Source of the DNA: Streptomyces pactum
Lineage (GTDB): Bacteria; Actinomycetota; Actinomycetes; Streptomycetales; Streptomycetaceae
Length of the DNA stretch: 64,000 bases
Direction: 5' to 3'
NCBI RefSeq assembly: GCF_016031615.1
Contig: NZ_JACYXC010000001.1
Location: 5,828,001 to 5,892,000 of the forward strand
Shown: one piece after another, positions 40,723-50,110 of the stretch
Layout: the number at the start of each line of letters is the position of its first letter
Numbering within the stretch: the first letter of the stretch is position 1
Notes under the pieces: model-generated
Databases searched by the model: none
Told to the model about the DNA's origin: nothing
What the model saw: the letters and a program-made list of their open reading frames with translations, nothing else
Translations under genes and position numbers: made by a program

Positions 40723-41823
40723 ATGCGCACAACGATGCGTCGGGTCGCCACCGCGGCCACCGCGGTCGCCATGACGGCGGCCCTCGCCGCCTGCGGCTAC
40801 GCGAAGGAAGCCGGTGCCCAGAGAGAGGCGAAGAAGAAGAGGACCGGGCCGCTCACCATCGGGCTGCTGTTACCCGAGGACCAGACCGCGCGGTACGAGA
40901 ACTTCGACCGGCCCCTGATCGTCAAGCACGTCAAGCGGCTCTGTGAGGGCTGCGAGGTCGTGTACAACAACGCCAAGTCCGACACCTCCGCCCAGCAGCA
41001 GCAGGTCGATTCGATGATCACCAAGAAGGTGGACGTGATCATCCTGGACGCGGTGGACTCCGAGGCCATCGCCGGCTCGGTGCGGAAGGCCGACAAGGCC
41101 GGTATCCCGGTGGTCGCCTACGACCGCCTCGCCGAGGGCCCGGTCTCCGCCTACACCTCCTTCGACAACGAGGAGGTCGGCCGGGTCCAGGCCCGGTCGC
41201 TGCTGAAGGCGCTGGGCGACAAGGCCGGCCAGGGCAAGATCGTCATGCTCAACGGCTGGGAGGCCGACCCCAACGCCGCCCTGTTCAAGAAGGGCGCGCT
41301 CTCCGTCCTCAAGGGCAAGGTCGAGATCGGCAAGAGCTACGACGTGGACCGCTGGCTGGCGGACAAGGCCAACGAGAGCATGAACGGCGCCATCTCCTCC
41401 CTGGGCAGGGAGGAGATCATCGGCGTCTACGCGGCCAACGACGGGATGGCCGGCGGTGCCATCAGCGCCCTGCGGAGCGGCGGCTTCGACCCGCTGCCAC
41501 CGGTCACCGGGCAGGACGCCGAACTCGCCGGGGTGCGCCGGGTGATCGCCGGCGACCAGTACATGAGCGTCTACAAGCCCTACGAGCCGGAGGCGAAGGC
41601 CGCCGCCGAGATGGCCGTGGCGCTCGGCCGCGGCCGGCCGGTGGACGCCGGGACGACCGTGGACAGCCCCACCACCCAGGACATCCCCAGCACCCTGATC
41701 ACCCCGATCGCGCTCACCAAGGACAACGTCGCGGAGACCGTCGTCCGGGACGGGCTGTGGAAGACCGGCCAGATCTGCACCGCCAAGTACGCGAAGGCCT
41801 GCCGGGCGGCCGGTCTCACATGA
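40723..41823 (+). CDS. xylF: Sugar ABC transporter substrate-binding lipoprotein (XylF-like)
   Basis: A 366-residue periplasmic-binding-fold lipoprotein. The signal peptide RTTMRRVATAATAVAMTAAL ends in the lipobox LAAC (Cys24). The mature part is of the ribose/xylose-binding class: GPLTIGLLLPEDQTARYENF, YNNAKSDTSAQQQQVDSMIT, IILDAVDSEAIAGSVRKADK, VVAYDRLAEGPVSAYTSFDN, YAANDGMAGGAISALRSGGF. The DGMAGG and AYDR motifs match XylF of E. coli type. It is first gene of a three-gene importer operon and follows the ROK regulator by 212 bp that include a palindromic operator. Confidence 0.9.
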   Translation: MRTTMRRVATAATAVAMTAALAACGYAKEAGAQREAKKKRTGPLTIGLLLPEDQTARYENFDRPLIVKHVKRLCEGCEVVYNNAKSDTSAQQQQVDSMITKKVDVIILDAVDSEAIAGSVRKADKAGIPVVAYDRLAEGPVSAYTSFDNEEVGRVQARSLLKALGDKAGQGKIVMLNGWEADPNAALFKKGALSVLKGKVEIGKSYDVDRWLADKANESMNGAISSLGREEIIGVYAANDGMAGGAISALRSGGFDPLPPVTGQDAELAGVRRVIAGDQYMSVYKPYEPEAKAAAEMAVALGRGRPVDAGTTVDSPTTQDIPSTLITPIALTKDNVAETVVRDGLWKTGQICTAKYAKACRAAGLT

Positions 41824-42020
41824 CCCGCCCGCGCCGCCCGCCGCGGCGGCGCGCCCCCGACCGGCCACCGGCGGCCCCTCGCACCGCACGGCCGTCCCGG
41901 CCCGCACCGCGGTCCGTGCTCGGTGCACAGGGCCCGACCCGCGGAGGGCCTGCCGCCCACCCCACCCGCGCGGGGCGGAGACCCCCGCGCCCACCGGCTT
42001 TCCCCCAGCCAAGATCGGAG

Positions 42021-42851
42021 ATGGCCATCGTGCCGAACGAACCCGTACTGGCTCTACGCGGGATCTCCAAGCGGTTCGGCGCCGTCCAGGCGCTGACCGA
42101 CGTCCACCTGGAGGTCCACGCCGGCGAGGTCGTCGCCCTCGTCGGCGACAACGGCGCCGGCAAGTCCACCCTCGTCAAGACCATCGCCGGCGCCGGCCCC
42201 GCCGACGGCGGCGTGATGGAGTGGTGCGGCCGGGCGGTGCAGGTCGCCCGCCCGCACGACGCCCAGGCGCTGGGCATCGCCACCGTCTACCAGGACCTCG
42301 CGCTCTGCGACAACCTCGACGTGGTCGCCAACCTCTTCCTGGGCCGGGAGATCCGGCGCGCCGGGGTGCTCGACGAGGTCGAGATGGAGCGCCGCTCCCG
42401 GGAACTGCTCGACACCCTGTCGATCCGCATCCCCTCCGTCCGCATCCCGGTCGCCGCGCTCTCCGGCGGGCAGCGCCAGACCGTGGCCATCGCCCGCTCG
42501 ATGCTCGGCGAACCGCGCCTGGTGATCCTCGACGAGCCCACCGCCGCCCTCGGCGTGGAGCAGACCGCGCAGGTCCTGGACCTCGTCGAGCGGCTGCGCG
42601 ACCGCGGCATGGCGGTCATCCTGATTAGCCACAACATGGCCGACGTCAAGGCGGTCGCGGACACCGTCGCGGTGCTGCGCCTGGGACGCAACAACGGCAC
42701 CTTCCCGGTCGCCACCACCTCCCAGGAAGAGATCATCTCCGCCATCACCGGAGCCACCGACAACGCTGTCACCCGCCGCCGGGCCCGCCGCGACGGCGCC
42801 GCCGACGGCGGGCCCAGCACCCGAAGCGACCGCGCGGAGGCCGGCCAGTGA
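42021..42851 (+). CDS. xylG: Sugar ABC transporter ATP-binding protein (XylG-like, single ABC domain)
   Basis: A 276-residue ATPase. Walker A LVGDNGAGKST (about residues 42-52), Q-loop YQDLALCDNLDV, signature LSGGQRQTVAIARS, Walker B LVILDEPTAALG and H-loop ISHNM are intact. E. coli XylG/RbsA carries two fused ABC domains of about 500 residues; this one has a single domain, so two copies should pair in the transporter. The C-terminus is basic and disordered (RRRARRDGAADGG). Start: ATG at 42021; GGAG ends directly before it, so the in-frame GTG at 42030, nine bases from GGAG, may be used. The stop overlaps the permease start (GTGA). Confidence 0.9.
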   Translation: MAIVPNEPVLALRGISKRFGAVQALTDVHLEVHAGEVVALVGDNGAGKSTLVKTIAGAGPADGGVMEWCGRAVQVARPHDAQALGIATVYQDLALCDNLDVVANLFLGREIRRAGVLDEVEMERRSRELLDTLSIRIPSVRIPVAALSGGQRQTVAIARSMLGEPRLVILDEPTAALGVEQTAQVLDLVERLRDRGMAVILISHNMADVKAVADTVAVLRLGRNNGTFPVATTSQEEIISAITGATDNAVTRRRARRDGAADGGPSTRSDRAEAGQ

Positions 42852-44122
42852 CCACCAACCTCGACAAGCGCGACGCCGCCGGCGACACCCCGCCCGCCGC
42901 CGTGACCGCCGTCGACCCGCGGCTGCTGCTCCGGGAGGAGGGCATGCGCGGCTACCTGCGCGAGTTCGGCCGGAAGCTGCGCAGCGGCGAACTCGGCTCG
43001 CTGCCGGTCGTCGTCGGCCTGATCGTCATCGGCGCGGTGTTCCAGTGGAAGGACGACGCCTTCCTCTCCCCGAAGAACATCTCCGACCTGTCCATCCTCA
43101 TCGTGGGCACCGGGCTGATCGCCGTCGGCATCGTCTTCGTGCTGGTGCTCGGCGAGATCGACCTGTCGGTGGGCTCGCTGAGCGGGCTGTCCGCCGCCAT
43201 CGTGGCCGTCCTCAGCGTGCGGGAGGGCGTGCCCGAAGGGCTGGCGGTGCTCATCGCGCTGGCCACCGGCGCGGCCCTCGGCGCGCTGCACGGCTTCTTC
43301 TTCGCCAAGATCGGGGTGCCCGCCTTCGTGGTCACCCTGGCCGGTCTGCTCGCCTGGGAGGGCCTCAAGCAGCAGGTGCTGGGCACCACCGGCACCATCG
43401 GCCTGGACGAGGACGGGCTGATCGCCGACCTCACCGGCCACTACTTCACCCGGATCGCCGCCGCCTACGGGGCCGCCGGGATCGTGGTGGCGGCCTTCCT
43501 CGCCGCCCAGTTCCTGGACGCCCGCCGCCGCAGGGCCGCCGGCATCCCGTACCGGCCGATGGCCGAGATCCTGGTGCGCACCGCCGTCCTGGCCGCCCTG
43601 CTGTTCACCGCGGCCTGGCGGCTCAACGAGTACATGGGCCTGCCGCTCGCCCTGGTGATCTTCGCGGTGGTGCTGGTGGTCCTCGACTTCGTGCTGCGCC
43701 GCACCTCCTACGGCAGGAAGGTCTTCGCCGTGGGCGGCAACGTGGAGGCCGCCCGGCGGGCCGGCGTCAACGTGGACCTGGTCCGCATCTCGGTCTTCGC
43801 GCTCTCCGGGCTGATGGCCGCGAGCGGCGGCCTGATCATCGCCTCCCGGATCACCTCCGCCAGCCAGACCGCCGGCACCGGGACCCTGCTGATGGAGGCG
43901 ATCGCCGCCGCGGTCATCGGCGGCACCAGCCTCTTCGGCGGGCGCGGCAGCGTCTGGTCGGCGCTGCTGGGCATGCTGGTGATCGGCTCCATCGCCTCGG
44001 GGATGGCGCTGCTGGGCATCGCCCCGTCGGTGCAGAACATGATCACCGGTGGGGTGCTGCTCGCCGCCGTGGTGATCGACTCCGTCTCCCGCAGAACCCA
44101 GCGCTCGGCCGGCCGGGCCTGA
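42848..44122 (+). CDS. xylH: Sugar ABC transporter permease (XylH-like)
   Basis: A 424-residue integral membrane protein of the BPD_transp_2 family with about ten to twelve membrane segments, the first at about residue 55 (GSLPVVVGLIVIGAVFQWKD). Family motifs are GEIDLSVGSLSGLSAAIVAV, KIGVPAFVVTLAGLLAWEGL, RRTSYGRKVFAVGGNVEAAR (the NxEAAR cytoplasmic motif) and GGTSLFGGRGSVWSALLGML. It starts with GTG at 42848, overlapping the ATPase stop by four bases. It is the last gene of the operon. Confidence 0.92.
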   Translation: MTTNLDKRDAAGDTPPAAVTAVDPRLLLREEGMRGYLREFGRKLRSGELGSLPVVVGLIVIGAVFQWKDDAFLSPKNISDLSILIVGTGLIAVGIVFVLVLGEIDLSVGSLSGLSAAIVAVLSVREGVPEGLAVLIALATGAALGALHGFFFAKIGVPAFVVTLAGLLAWEGLKQQVLGTTGTIGLDEDGLIADLTGHYFTRIAAAYGAAGIVVAAFLAAQFLDARRRRAAGIPYRPMAEILVRTAVLAALLFTAAWRLNEYMGLPLALVIFAVVLVVLDFVLRRTSYGRKVFAVGGNVEAARRAGVNVDLVRISVFALSGLMAASGGLIIASRITSASQTAGTGTLLMEAIAAAVIGGTSLFGGRGSVWSALLGMLVIGSIASGMALLGIAPSVQNMITGGVLLAAVVIDSVSRRTQRSAGRA

Positions 44123-44470
44123 CGCCCGCCCCGCCCCGCACCCGTGCCCCGGCGCCGCACCCGCGGCGCCGGGCACGCACGTGCGTACGCCACCCGGTAC
44201 GCACGTGTGTCCACCGCCTACGGCACCCGGCCCGGGCCCGGTACGCACCGGTCCCCGGCCGCGGTGGAACGCCCCTGGGCGACCGCCGCGGCGCCATCCC
44301 CGCAGGCTGCGGACGCACGACCGCCGCCGCGGGCCGGACCCGAGCACGGCGGGGCCCGGCGGGGGGCCCGGAGCGGGGCGGACACCGGCAGTGGGCCGAT
44401 CTCCCCCGGCGGGGTCGGAACATTAGACTCGTCGGACCGGAAAGCTCGACTCGACTGCAAGGAGGCACGG
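44123..44470. other. 348 bp between xylH and dxs
   Basis: GC-rich. It holds a perfect 12 bp palindrome ACGCACGTGCGT (44175-44186) and a related GTACGCACGTGTGT nearby (44198-44211), which may be part of the xyl operon's end or a regulatory site. AAGGAGG at 44458-44464 is the dxs ribosome-binding site. No gene seen. Confidence 0.45.
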
Positions 44471-46429
44471 GTGCTGCTGACCCGCATCAGGGGACCGCGC
44501 GATCTGGACCGGCTCACCCCCGGACAGCTGGACCAGCTGGCGGCGGAGATCCGTACCTTCCTCGTCGAAGCCGTGTCGAAGACCGGCGGGCACCTCGGAC
44601 CCAACCTCGGCGTGGTCGAGCTGACCATCGCGCTGCACCGCGTCTTCCACAGCCCCAAGGACAAGGTGCTCTTCGACACCGGGCACCAGTGCTACGTGCA
44701 CAAGCTGCTCACCGGGCGCCAGGACTTCACCGACCTCAAGGGCAAGGGCGGCCTGTCCGGCTACCCCTCGCGCGCCGAGTCCGAGCACGACGTCATCGAG
44801 AACAGCCACGCCTCCACCGTGCTGGGCTGGGCCGAGGGCATCGCCAAGGCCAACGAGCTGCTCGGCCGGCGCGACCACCACGTCGCCGCGGTCATCGGCG
44901 ACGGCGCGCTCACCGGCGGCATGGCCTGGGAGGCGCTGAACAACATCGCCGCCGCCAAGGACCGCCCGCTGGTCATCGTCGTCAACGACAACGAACGCTC
45001 CTACGCGCCGACCATCGGCGGCCTCGCCAACCACCTCGCCACGCTGCGCACCACCGACGGCTACGAGCGCTTCCTCGCCCGGGGCAAGGACATCCTGGAG
45101 CGCACCCCGGTGGTCGGCAAGCCGCTGTACGAGACGCTGCACGGCGCCAAGAAGGGGCTGAAGGACTTCATCGCCCCGCAGGGCATGTTCGAGGACCTGG
45201 GCCTGAAGTACGTCGGTCCGATCGACGGCCACGACATCGAGGCGCTGGAGTCGGCCCTGCAGCGCGCCAAGCGCTTCAACGGCCCGGTCATCGTGCACTG
45301 CCTCACCGAGAAGGGCCGCGGCTACCAGCCGGCCCTCGCCGACGAGGCGGACCGCTTCCACGCCGTGGGCAAGATCCACCCCGACACCGGGCTGCCGATC
45401 GCCGCCGCCGGCGCCGACTGGACCTCGGTCTTCGGCGAGGAGATGGTCAAGCTCGGCGAGGAGCGCGAGGACATCGTGGCGATCACCGCGGCGATGCTCC
45501 AGCCGGTGGGCCTGGAGAAGTTCGCCAAGCGGTTCCCGGACCGGGTCTACGACGTGGGCATCGCCGAGCAGCACGCCGCGGTCTCCGCGGCCGGCCTGGC
45601 CACCGGCGGCCTGCACCCGGTGGTCGCCGTCTACGCCACCTTCCTCAACCGCGCCTTCGACCAGGTGCTGATGGACGTGGCGCTGCACCGGTGCGGCGTG
45701 ACGTTCGTGCTGGACCGGGCCGGGATCACCGGCACCGACGGCGCCTCGCACAACGGCATGTGGGACATGTCGATCCTCCAGGTGGTCCCCGGGCTGCGGA
45801 TCGCCGCGCCGCGCGACGCGGACCAGGTCCGCGCCCAGCTGCGGGAGGCGGTGCTGGTGAAGGACGCGCCCACGGTGGTGCGCTACTCCAAGGGCGCGGT
45901 GGGGCCCGCGGTGCGCGCGGTGGGCCGGGTCGGCGGCATGGACGTGCTGCGTCAGGCCGGTCCCGCCCGGGGCTCGGCCGCCGCGGACCGGACCCCGGCG
46001 GCGGACGTGCTGCTGGTGTCGGTCGGCGCGCTGGCACCCATGTGCCTGGAGATCGCCGACCTCCTCGACAAGCAGGGCATCTCCACCACCGTGGTGGACC
46101 CCCGCTGGGTCAAGCCGGTGGACGAGGCGCTGCCGGGCCTCGCCGCCCGCCACCGCATGGTGGTCACCGTGGAGGACAACAGCCGGGTGGGCGGGGTCGG
46201 CTCGGCGATCGCCCAGGCGATGCGCGACGCCGGCGTGGACGTACCGCTGCGTGACTTCGGCATCCCGCCGCGCTTCCTGGACCACGCCTCCCGCAAGGAG
46301 GTGATGGCCGAGATCGGGCTCACCGCGCCGGACATCGCCCGCCAGGTCACCGGCATGGTCTCCCGCCTGGACGGCCGCTACGACAACCCGGCCGCCGCCG
46401 CGGAGCCGGCCGAGGCCGCCCGCGACTGA
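44471..46429 (+). CDS. dxs: 1-Deoxy-D-xylulose-5-phosphate synthase
   Basis: A 652-residue thiamine-diphosphate enzyme joining pyruvate and glyceraldehyde-3-phosphate, the first step of the MEP isoprenoid pathway. Motifs: TGGHLGPNLGVVELTIALHR (His of the active site), DTGHQCYVHKLLTGR, the ThDP-binding GDGALTGGMAWEALNNIA, IDGHDIEALE, and DVGIAEQHAAVSAAGLATGG. DRAGITGTDGASHNGMWDMS and WVKPVDEALPGLAARHRMVV (transketolase C-domain) follow. The length is normal. The GTG at 44471 is fixed by AAGGAGG six bases upstream; family members start about this point. It is a single gene. Streptomyces often have two dxs copies; which this is cannot be said. Confidence 0.95.
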   Translation: MLLTRIRGPRDLDRLTPGQLDQLAAEIRTFLVEAVSKTGGHLGPNLGVVELTIALHRVFHSPKDKVLFDTGHQCYVHKLLTGRQDFTDLKGKGGLSGYPSRAESEHDVIENSHASTVLGWAEGIAKANELLGRRDHHVAAVIGDGALTGGMAWEALNNIAAAKDRPLVIVVNDNERSYAPTIGGLANHLATLRTTDGYERFLARGKDILERTPVVGKPLYETLHGAKKGLKDFIAPQGMFEDLGLKYVGPIDGHDIEALESALQRAKRFNGPVIVHCLTEKGRGYQPALADEADRFHAVGKIHPDTGLPIAAAGADWTSVFGEEMVKLGEEREDIVAITAAMLQPVGLEKFAKRFPDRVYDVGIAEQHAAVSAAGLATGGLHPVVAVYATFLNRAFDQVLMDVALHRCGVTFVLDRAGITGTDGASHNGMWDMSILQVVPGLRIAAPRDADQVRAQLREAVLVKDAPTVVRYSKGAVGPAVRAVGRVGGMDVLRQAGPARGSAAADRTPAADVLLVSVGALAPMCLEIADLLDKQGISTTVVDPRWVKPVDEALPGLAARHRMVVTVEDNSRVGGVGSAIAQAMRDAGVDVPLRDFGIPPRFLDHASRKEVMAEIGLTAPDIARQVTGMVSRLDGRYDNPAAAAEPAEAARD

Positions 46430-46791
46430 CCCGGCGCCCGCCGGGCCGGGGCCGTCCCGCCGAGGACGCCCCGGTCCGGCCGGCCCTGCCCCGGCCGCGG
46501 CGGAACGGCCCCCGGACCGCCGCCCGCACGTACCGAGCACCGCCGGGCGCCGGTCGCCCCGCGTGCATCGCGCGCACCGCCCACGGTCGCATCCGGCCAC
46601 CGCGCCACCGCGTAACCGCCACCGCCCGGCCCCCGCGCACCGCGCCGGCGGGTACACCGGCCGGCCCAGCGCTTCCCCCGCCCGCCGCCCGCGTTCCGGA
46701 TGAAATGACGGCACCCGGCGCGTGCGCCCCGCCCCCTCCGCCGCCCGCCAGCCCCAACGATGGCCCGGACGGGCGAGCGTGGAGGAGACCG
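46430..46791. other. 362 bp between dxs and the permease
   Basis: Cytosine-rich plus strand with no credible gene, palindrome or terminator that I can define. GGAGGAGA at 46781-46788 is the ribosome-binding site of the permease. Confidence 0.5.
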
Positions 46792-48330
46792 GTGAGCAGT
46801 CAGGAACCGAGGGTGCGCAGGTCCGGGAACTACTTCCGGACCAAGTCGATCGAACAGTCCATCGAGGACACCGAGGAACCCGAACACGCGCTGAGCCGCT
46901 CGCTGTCCGCCCTGGACCTCACCGTCTTCGGCGTGGGCGTCATCATCGGCACCGGCATCTTCGTCCTCACCGGCACGGTGGCCAAGAACCAGGCAGGCCC
47001 GGCGACCGCACTGGCGTTCGTGGCCGCAGGCGTGGTCTGCGCCCTGGCCGCCCTGTGCTACGCCGAGTTCGCCTCCACGGTGCCGGTGGCCGGCTCCGCC
47101 TACACCTTCGCCTACGCCTCGATCGGCGAACTGCCGGCCTGGATCATCGGCTGGGACCTCATCCTGGAGTTCGCGCTGGGCACCGCGGTGGTCGCGGTGG
47201 GCTGGTCGGGTTACGTGCGCTCACTGCTGGACAACGCCGGGTGGAACCTGCCCGACGCCCTGCAGGGCCCGGACGTGGCCGACGGGGTCGGCTTCGACCT
47301 GCTCGCCTTCCTGCTGGTGCTGCTGCTCACCGGCATCCTGGTGCTGGGCATGAAGCTGTCCGCCCGGATCACCTCGCTGGTGGTCGCGGTCAAGGTGACC
47401 GTGGTGCTGATCGTCATCATCGCCGGCGCCTTCTTCATCAAGGCGGACAACTACCGCCCCTTCATCCCCGACGCCCGGGGGCAGGAGTCGGCCTCCGGCC
47501 TCGACGCGCCGCTGATCCAGCTGATCTTCGGCTACGAGCCCACCAACTTCGGCGTCCAGGGCATCTTCACCGCCGCGGCCGTGGTCTTCTTCGCCTTCAT
47601 CGGCTTCGACGTGGTGGCCACCGCGGCCGAGGAGACCCGGAACCCGCAGAAGGACATGCCGCGCGGCATCCTCGGCTCGCTGTTCATCTGCACCACGCTC
47701 TACGTCGCGGTCTCCCTGGTGGTCACCGGCATGCAGCACTACACCGAGCTGACCGTGGACGCGCCGCTGGCGGACGCCTTCAAGGCGACCGGACACCCCT
47801 GGTACGCGGGCCTGATCAGCTTCGGCGCGGCCGTCGGCCTCACCACCGTCTGCATGATCCTGCTGCTGGGCCAGACCCGGGTGTTCTTCGCCATGAGCCG
47901 GGACGGGCTGCTGCCCCGGTTCTTCTCCCGGGTCCACCCGCGCTTCGCCACGCCCTACCGGTCCACCGTGCTGCTCGGGGTGATCATCGCCGTCGTGGCG
48001 GGCTTCACCAGCATCTCCGAGCTGGCCGAGCTGGTGAACATCGGCACCCTCTTCGCCTTCGTGGTGGTGGCCATCGGCGTACTGGTCCTCCGCCGCACCC
48101 GCCCCGACCTGCCCCGTGCCTTCCGCACCCCGTGGGTGCCGGTGCTGCCGGTCGCCTCGGTCGCCGCCTCGGTGTGGCTGATGCTCAACCTGCCCTCCGA
48201 GACCTGGGTGCGGTTCGGCGCCTGGATGGTCATCGGGGTGGTGCTGTACTTCCTGTACGGCCGTAAGCACAGCCGGATGAGCCCCACCACCGACCGCCCG
48301 GCGCCGCCCGGCCCGCCGGTGGCCCGCTGA
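46792..48330 (+). CDS. Amino-acid permease (APC superfamily, cationic-amino-acid-transporter type)
   Basis: A 512-residue transporter with about 12-13 membrane segments. The hydrophilic N-terminus (FRTKSIEQSIEDTEEPEHAL) is followed by the first segment with the substrate-binding GVGVIIGTGIFVLTGTVAKN, then YAEFASTVPVAGSAYTFAYA, FAFIGFDVVATAAEETRNPQ and FFAMSRDGLLPRFFSRVHPR. These patterns fit the YfnA/CAT-like branch (lysine, arginine or broad amino-acid uptake). The GTG at 46792 is set by GGAGGAGA six bases before it. The gene is monocistronic. Confidence 0.9.
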   Translation: MSSQEPRVRRSGNYFRTKSIEQSIEDTEEPEHALSRSLSALDLTVFGVGVIIGTGIFVLTGTVAKNQAGPATALAFVAAGVVCALAALCYAEFASTVPVAGSAYTFAYASIGELPAWIIGWDLILEFALGTAVVAVGWSGYVRSLLDNAGWNLPDALQGPDVADGVGFDLLAFLLVLLLTGILVLGMKLSARITSLVVAVKVTVVLIVIIAGAFFIKADNYRPFIPDARGQESASGLDAPLIQLIFGYEPTNFGVQGIFTAAAVVFFAFIGFDVVATAAEETRNPQKDMPRGILGSLFICTTLYVAVSLVVTGMQHYTELTVDAPLADAFKATGHPWYAGLISFGAAVGLTTVCMILLLGQTRVFFAMSRDGLLPRFFSRVHPRFATPYRSTVLLGVIIAVVAGFTSISELAELVNIGTLFAFVVVAIGVLVLRRTRPDLPRAFRTPWVPVLPVASVAASVWLMLNLPSETWVRFGAWMVIGVVLYFLYGRKHSRMSPTTDRPAPPGPPVAR

Positions 48331-48426
48331 GCCGCCCGTGACGGTCCGCGGGACGGGCCTCGGTACGGGTGACCGGTACGGGCCGCGGGGCCGGCGACGA
48401 ACGGGCCCCGCCGCCCGAAAGGCCCC

Positions 48427-48467
48427 CCGGCGCCCGGTGCACCCGCCCCGGCGCCCGGTGCACCCGC
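48427..48467 (+). repeat. 20 bp direct repeat, two copies
   Basis: CCGGCGCCCGGTGCACCCGC at 48427-48446 and again at 48448-48467 (period 21 bp), in the gap between the permease stop and the disrupted gene. Confidence 0.75.
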
Positions 48468-48478
48468 GGCGGCCGCCC

Positions 48479-48875
48479 TCAGGGCCGGACCGACCGCGGC
48501 CCGGTCACCTCGGCGCCCAGCGCCCGCACCCGCTCCCGCAGCTCCCGGTCCGCGGTCACCACCACACACGGCCGGTCCGGCTCCCCGCCCGGCCACCTCG
48601 GCGACGATCGGTCGTCCCCGAACCCTCCGCGGCCACCACCCGCACCCCCGGCACCGGGGGCCACGTCCCGCGCCGCCCCCTCCACCACCAGGACCACCTC
48701 CAGCGGGCCGCCGACCACCGCCCCGGGCACCGCGTCCCGCGCCGGCAGGGCCGTCCGCGGCGTACCGCACCAGGGCGTCCCGGAGCCGTTCCGCCGCCCC
48801 GCGCCGGTCCCGCCACCAGCCGTCCGGCACCGAGCCGACCACGTTCGCCGCGTCCACCACCAGCAGTGCGTCCAT
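48479..48875 (-). pseudogene. Frame-disrupted nucleotide-hydrolase/NYN-like gene
   Basis: Read from the ATG at 48875 the frame begins with DALLVVDAANVVGSVPDGWW, RDRRGAAERLRDALVRYAAD, the start of a family I recall in Streptomyces as an NTP pyrophosphohydrolase-like or NYN-type protein of about 130 residues. The next conserved piece, GGPLEVVLVVEGAARDV, lies in the +1 frame. VRVVAAEGSG lies in the +2 frame and DDR back in +1. IVAEVAG is in the original frame, and CVVVTADRELRERVRALGAE in +1 up to the TGA at 48479. At least five one-base shifts would be needed to restore one protein, so the gene is broken or this stretch of sequence is faulty. Neighbouring genes have intact frames. Confidence 0.65.
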
Positions 48876-49008
48876 GCCCCCACCCTGGCACGCCGCACCC
48901 GCCCCCGGTTCCCGGCCCCCAGAGGGTTCCCGGCCGGGTCACCGGGGCCGCCGGGGCAGGCAGAATAGTTGCTGTCGGTGTCGGGTGAGGGAAGGTAGTC
49001 GGCGAACC

Positions 49009-50058
49009 ATGGTGCTGCAGTTGCTGCGCGGCAAGGACGGCAGGCTCTCTGCCTACGCACCGACGGAGGGCGCCATCGAACGCTGGACGGAGAACCGCCC
49101 CGGCGGCCCGGACTGGACCGGTCCGGTCCGGCTGGAGCTGCCCGGGCTGACCGCCTGCTCGGTCGGCCAGGGGGCCGACGGCTACGTCCATCTCATGGGG
49201 CTGCGGAGCAGACCCGGCGAGGGCGACCGGGTCGATGTGGACGTCGTGCACGCCACCCAGTTCCAGACCGGGCGCCCCACCACCGCCTGGCACTCCATGG
49301 GCACCCCGCACCCCAACGACTGGCGCAAGGCCGCCCGGGTCACCGTGGTGGAGACGGTGGTCGGGCGGGACGGCGCGGTGCACGTCTTCGTCCGGAACGC
49401 CGGCACCGGCATCAGCGCCCGCCGCCAGGACGGCAAGGGCAAGTGGAGCGGCTGGGTGGACTTCAAGGGCAAGGACGTCGTCGAGGGGCTGTCCGGGGTC
49501 GCCACCGCGGCGGGCCGGGTGGAGTTCCTCGCGCCGACCACCGGCGGGGCGCTGCGCTGGTTCATGACCGAGCCGGGCGGCGGGCTCAAGCGCGGCGAGG
49601 ACCTGCCGTGGAAGCCGCAGCCCGGCTCCTGCGCGGGCGTCCAGACCGGCCCCGACACCCTCACCCACTTCTGGCGGGACGCGGCGACCGGTGAACTGCT
49701 CGCCTGGCGGGCCGGCGACGACACCGGGGCGATATCCCTGGGCGGCGAGACCGGCACCGGACGGGTCGCGGTGCTCCAGGCCCCGATCGACGGACACGAC
49801 TGCACCGTACTGGCCCAGCGGGAGCCGGCGGCCGGCCGGCTCTCCGTCGCCGCCTACCCGGCGCAGAACGAGGCGGCCGGGGTGTGGTGGACGCCCACCG
49901 GCGAGCCGGGCCTGAGCGACCCGGCGCTGGCGCTGGACGGGCTGGGCCGGGTGGTGCTGGCCGCCCTCGGGCCGGACCGGCGGCTGCGCCTCGCCCGGCA
50001 GAAGACCTCCGAACCCGGCCTCGCGCTGGGCGCCTGGCAGACCGTCCAGGGCGGCTGA
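49009..50058 (+). CDS. Hypothetical protein, probable beta-propeller, 349 aa
   Basis: No family named. The sequence is built of repeated strands with W-rich turns (WTGPVRLELPGLTACSVGQG, HVFVRNAGTGISARRQDGKG, WSGWVDFKGKDVVEGLSGVA, RWFMTEPGGGLKRGEDLPW, LGRVVLAALGPDRRLRLARQ). They resemble the blades of a tectonin/PLL-like or sialidase-like beta-propeller. There is no signal peptide or lipobox, so it should be cytosolic. The ATG at 49009 is chosen because the sequence before it lacks coding character; a -10-like AGAATAGTT lies at 48963-48971. It is conserved at this position near RNase D and beta-oxidation genes in Streptomyces, as I recall. Its function is unknown. Confidence 0.75.
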   Translation: MVLQLLRGKDGRLSAYAPTEGAIERWTENRPGGPDWTGPVRLELPGLTACSVGQGADGYVHLMGLRSRPGEGDRVDVDVVHATQFQTGRPTTAWHSMGTPHPNDWRKAARVTVVETVVGRDGAVHVFVRNAGTGISARRQDGKGKWSGWVDFKGKDVVEGLSGVATAAGRVEFLAPTTGGALRWFMTEPGGGLKRGEDLPWKPQPGSCAGVQTGPDTLTHFWRDAATGELLAWRAGDDTGAISLGGETGTGRVAVLQAPIDGHDCTVLAQREPAAGRLSVAAYPAQNEAAGVWWTPTGEPGLSDPALALDGLGRVVLAALGPDRRLRLARQKTSEPGLALGAWQTVQGG

Positions 50059-50110
50059 CCGGCCCGTCCACCGGCGGCGCCGCACCGGACCGGGTCCGGG
50101 CGGCGCCCCG

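Noticed and set aside
44175..44186. ACGCACGTGCGT palindrome as an operator or origin element
   Set aside because: It is short, isolated and in the gap after the xyl operon; GC-rich 12 bp palindromes are expected by chance at this frequency.
42287..44347. Long minus-strand open frame through xylG and xylH
   Set aside because: It is an antisense shadow of the transporter genes; there is no recognisable domain and the composition is dominated by Gly, Asp, Gln and His.
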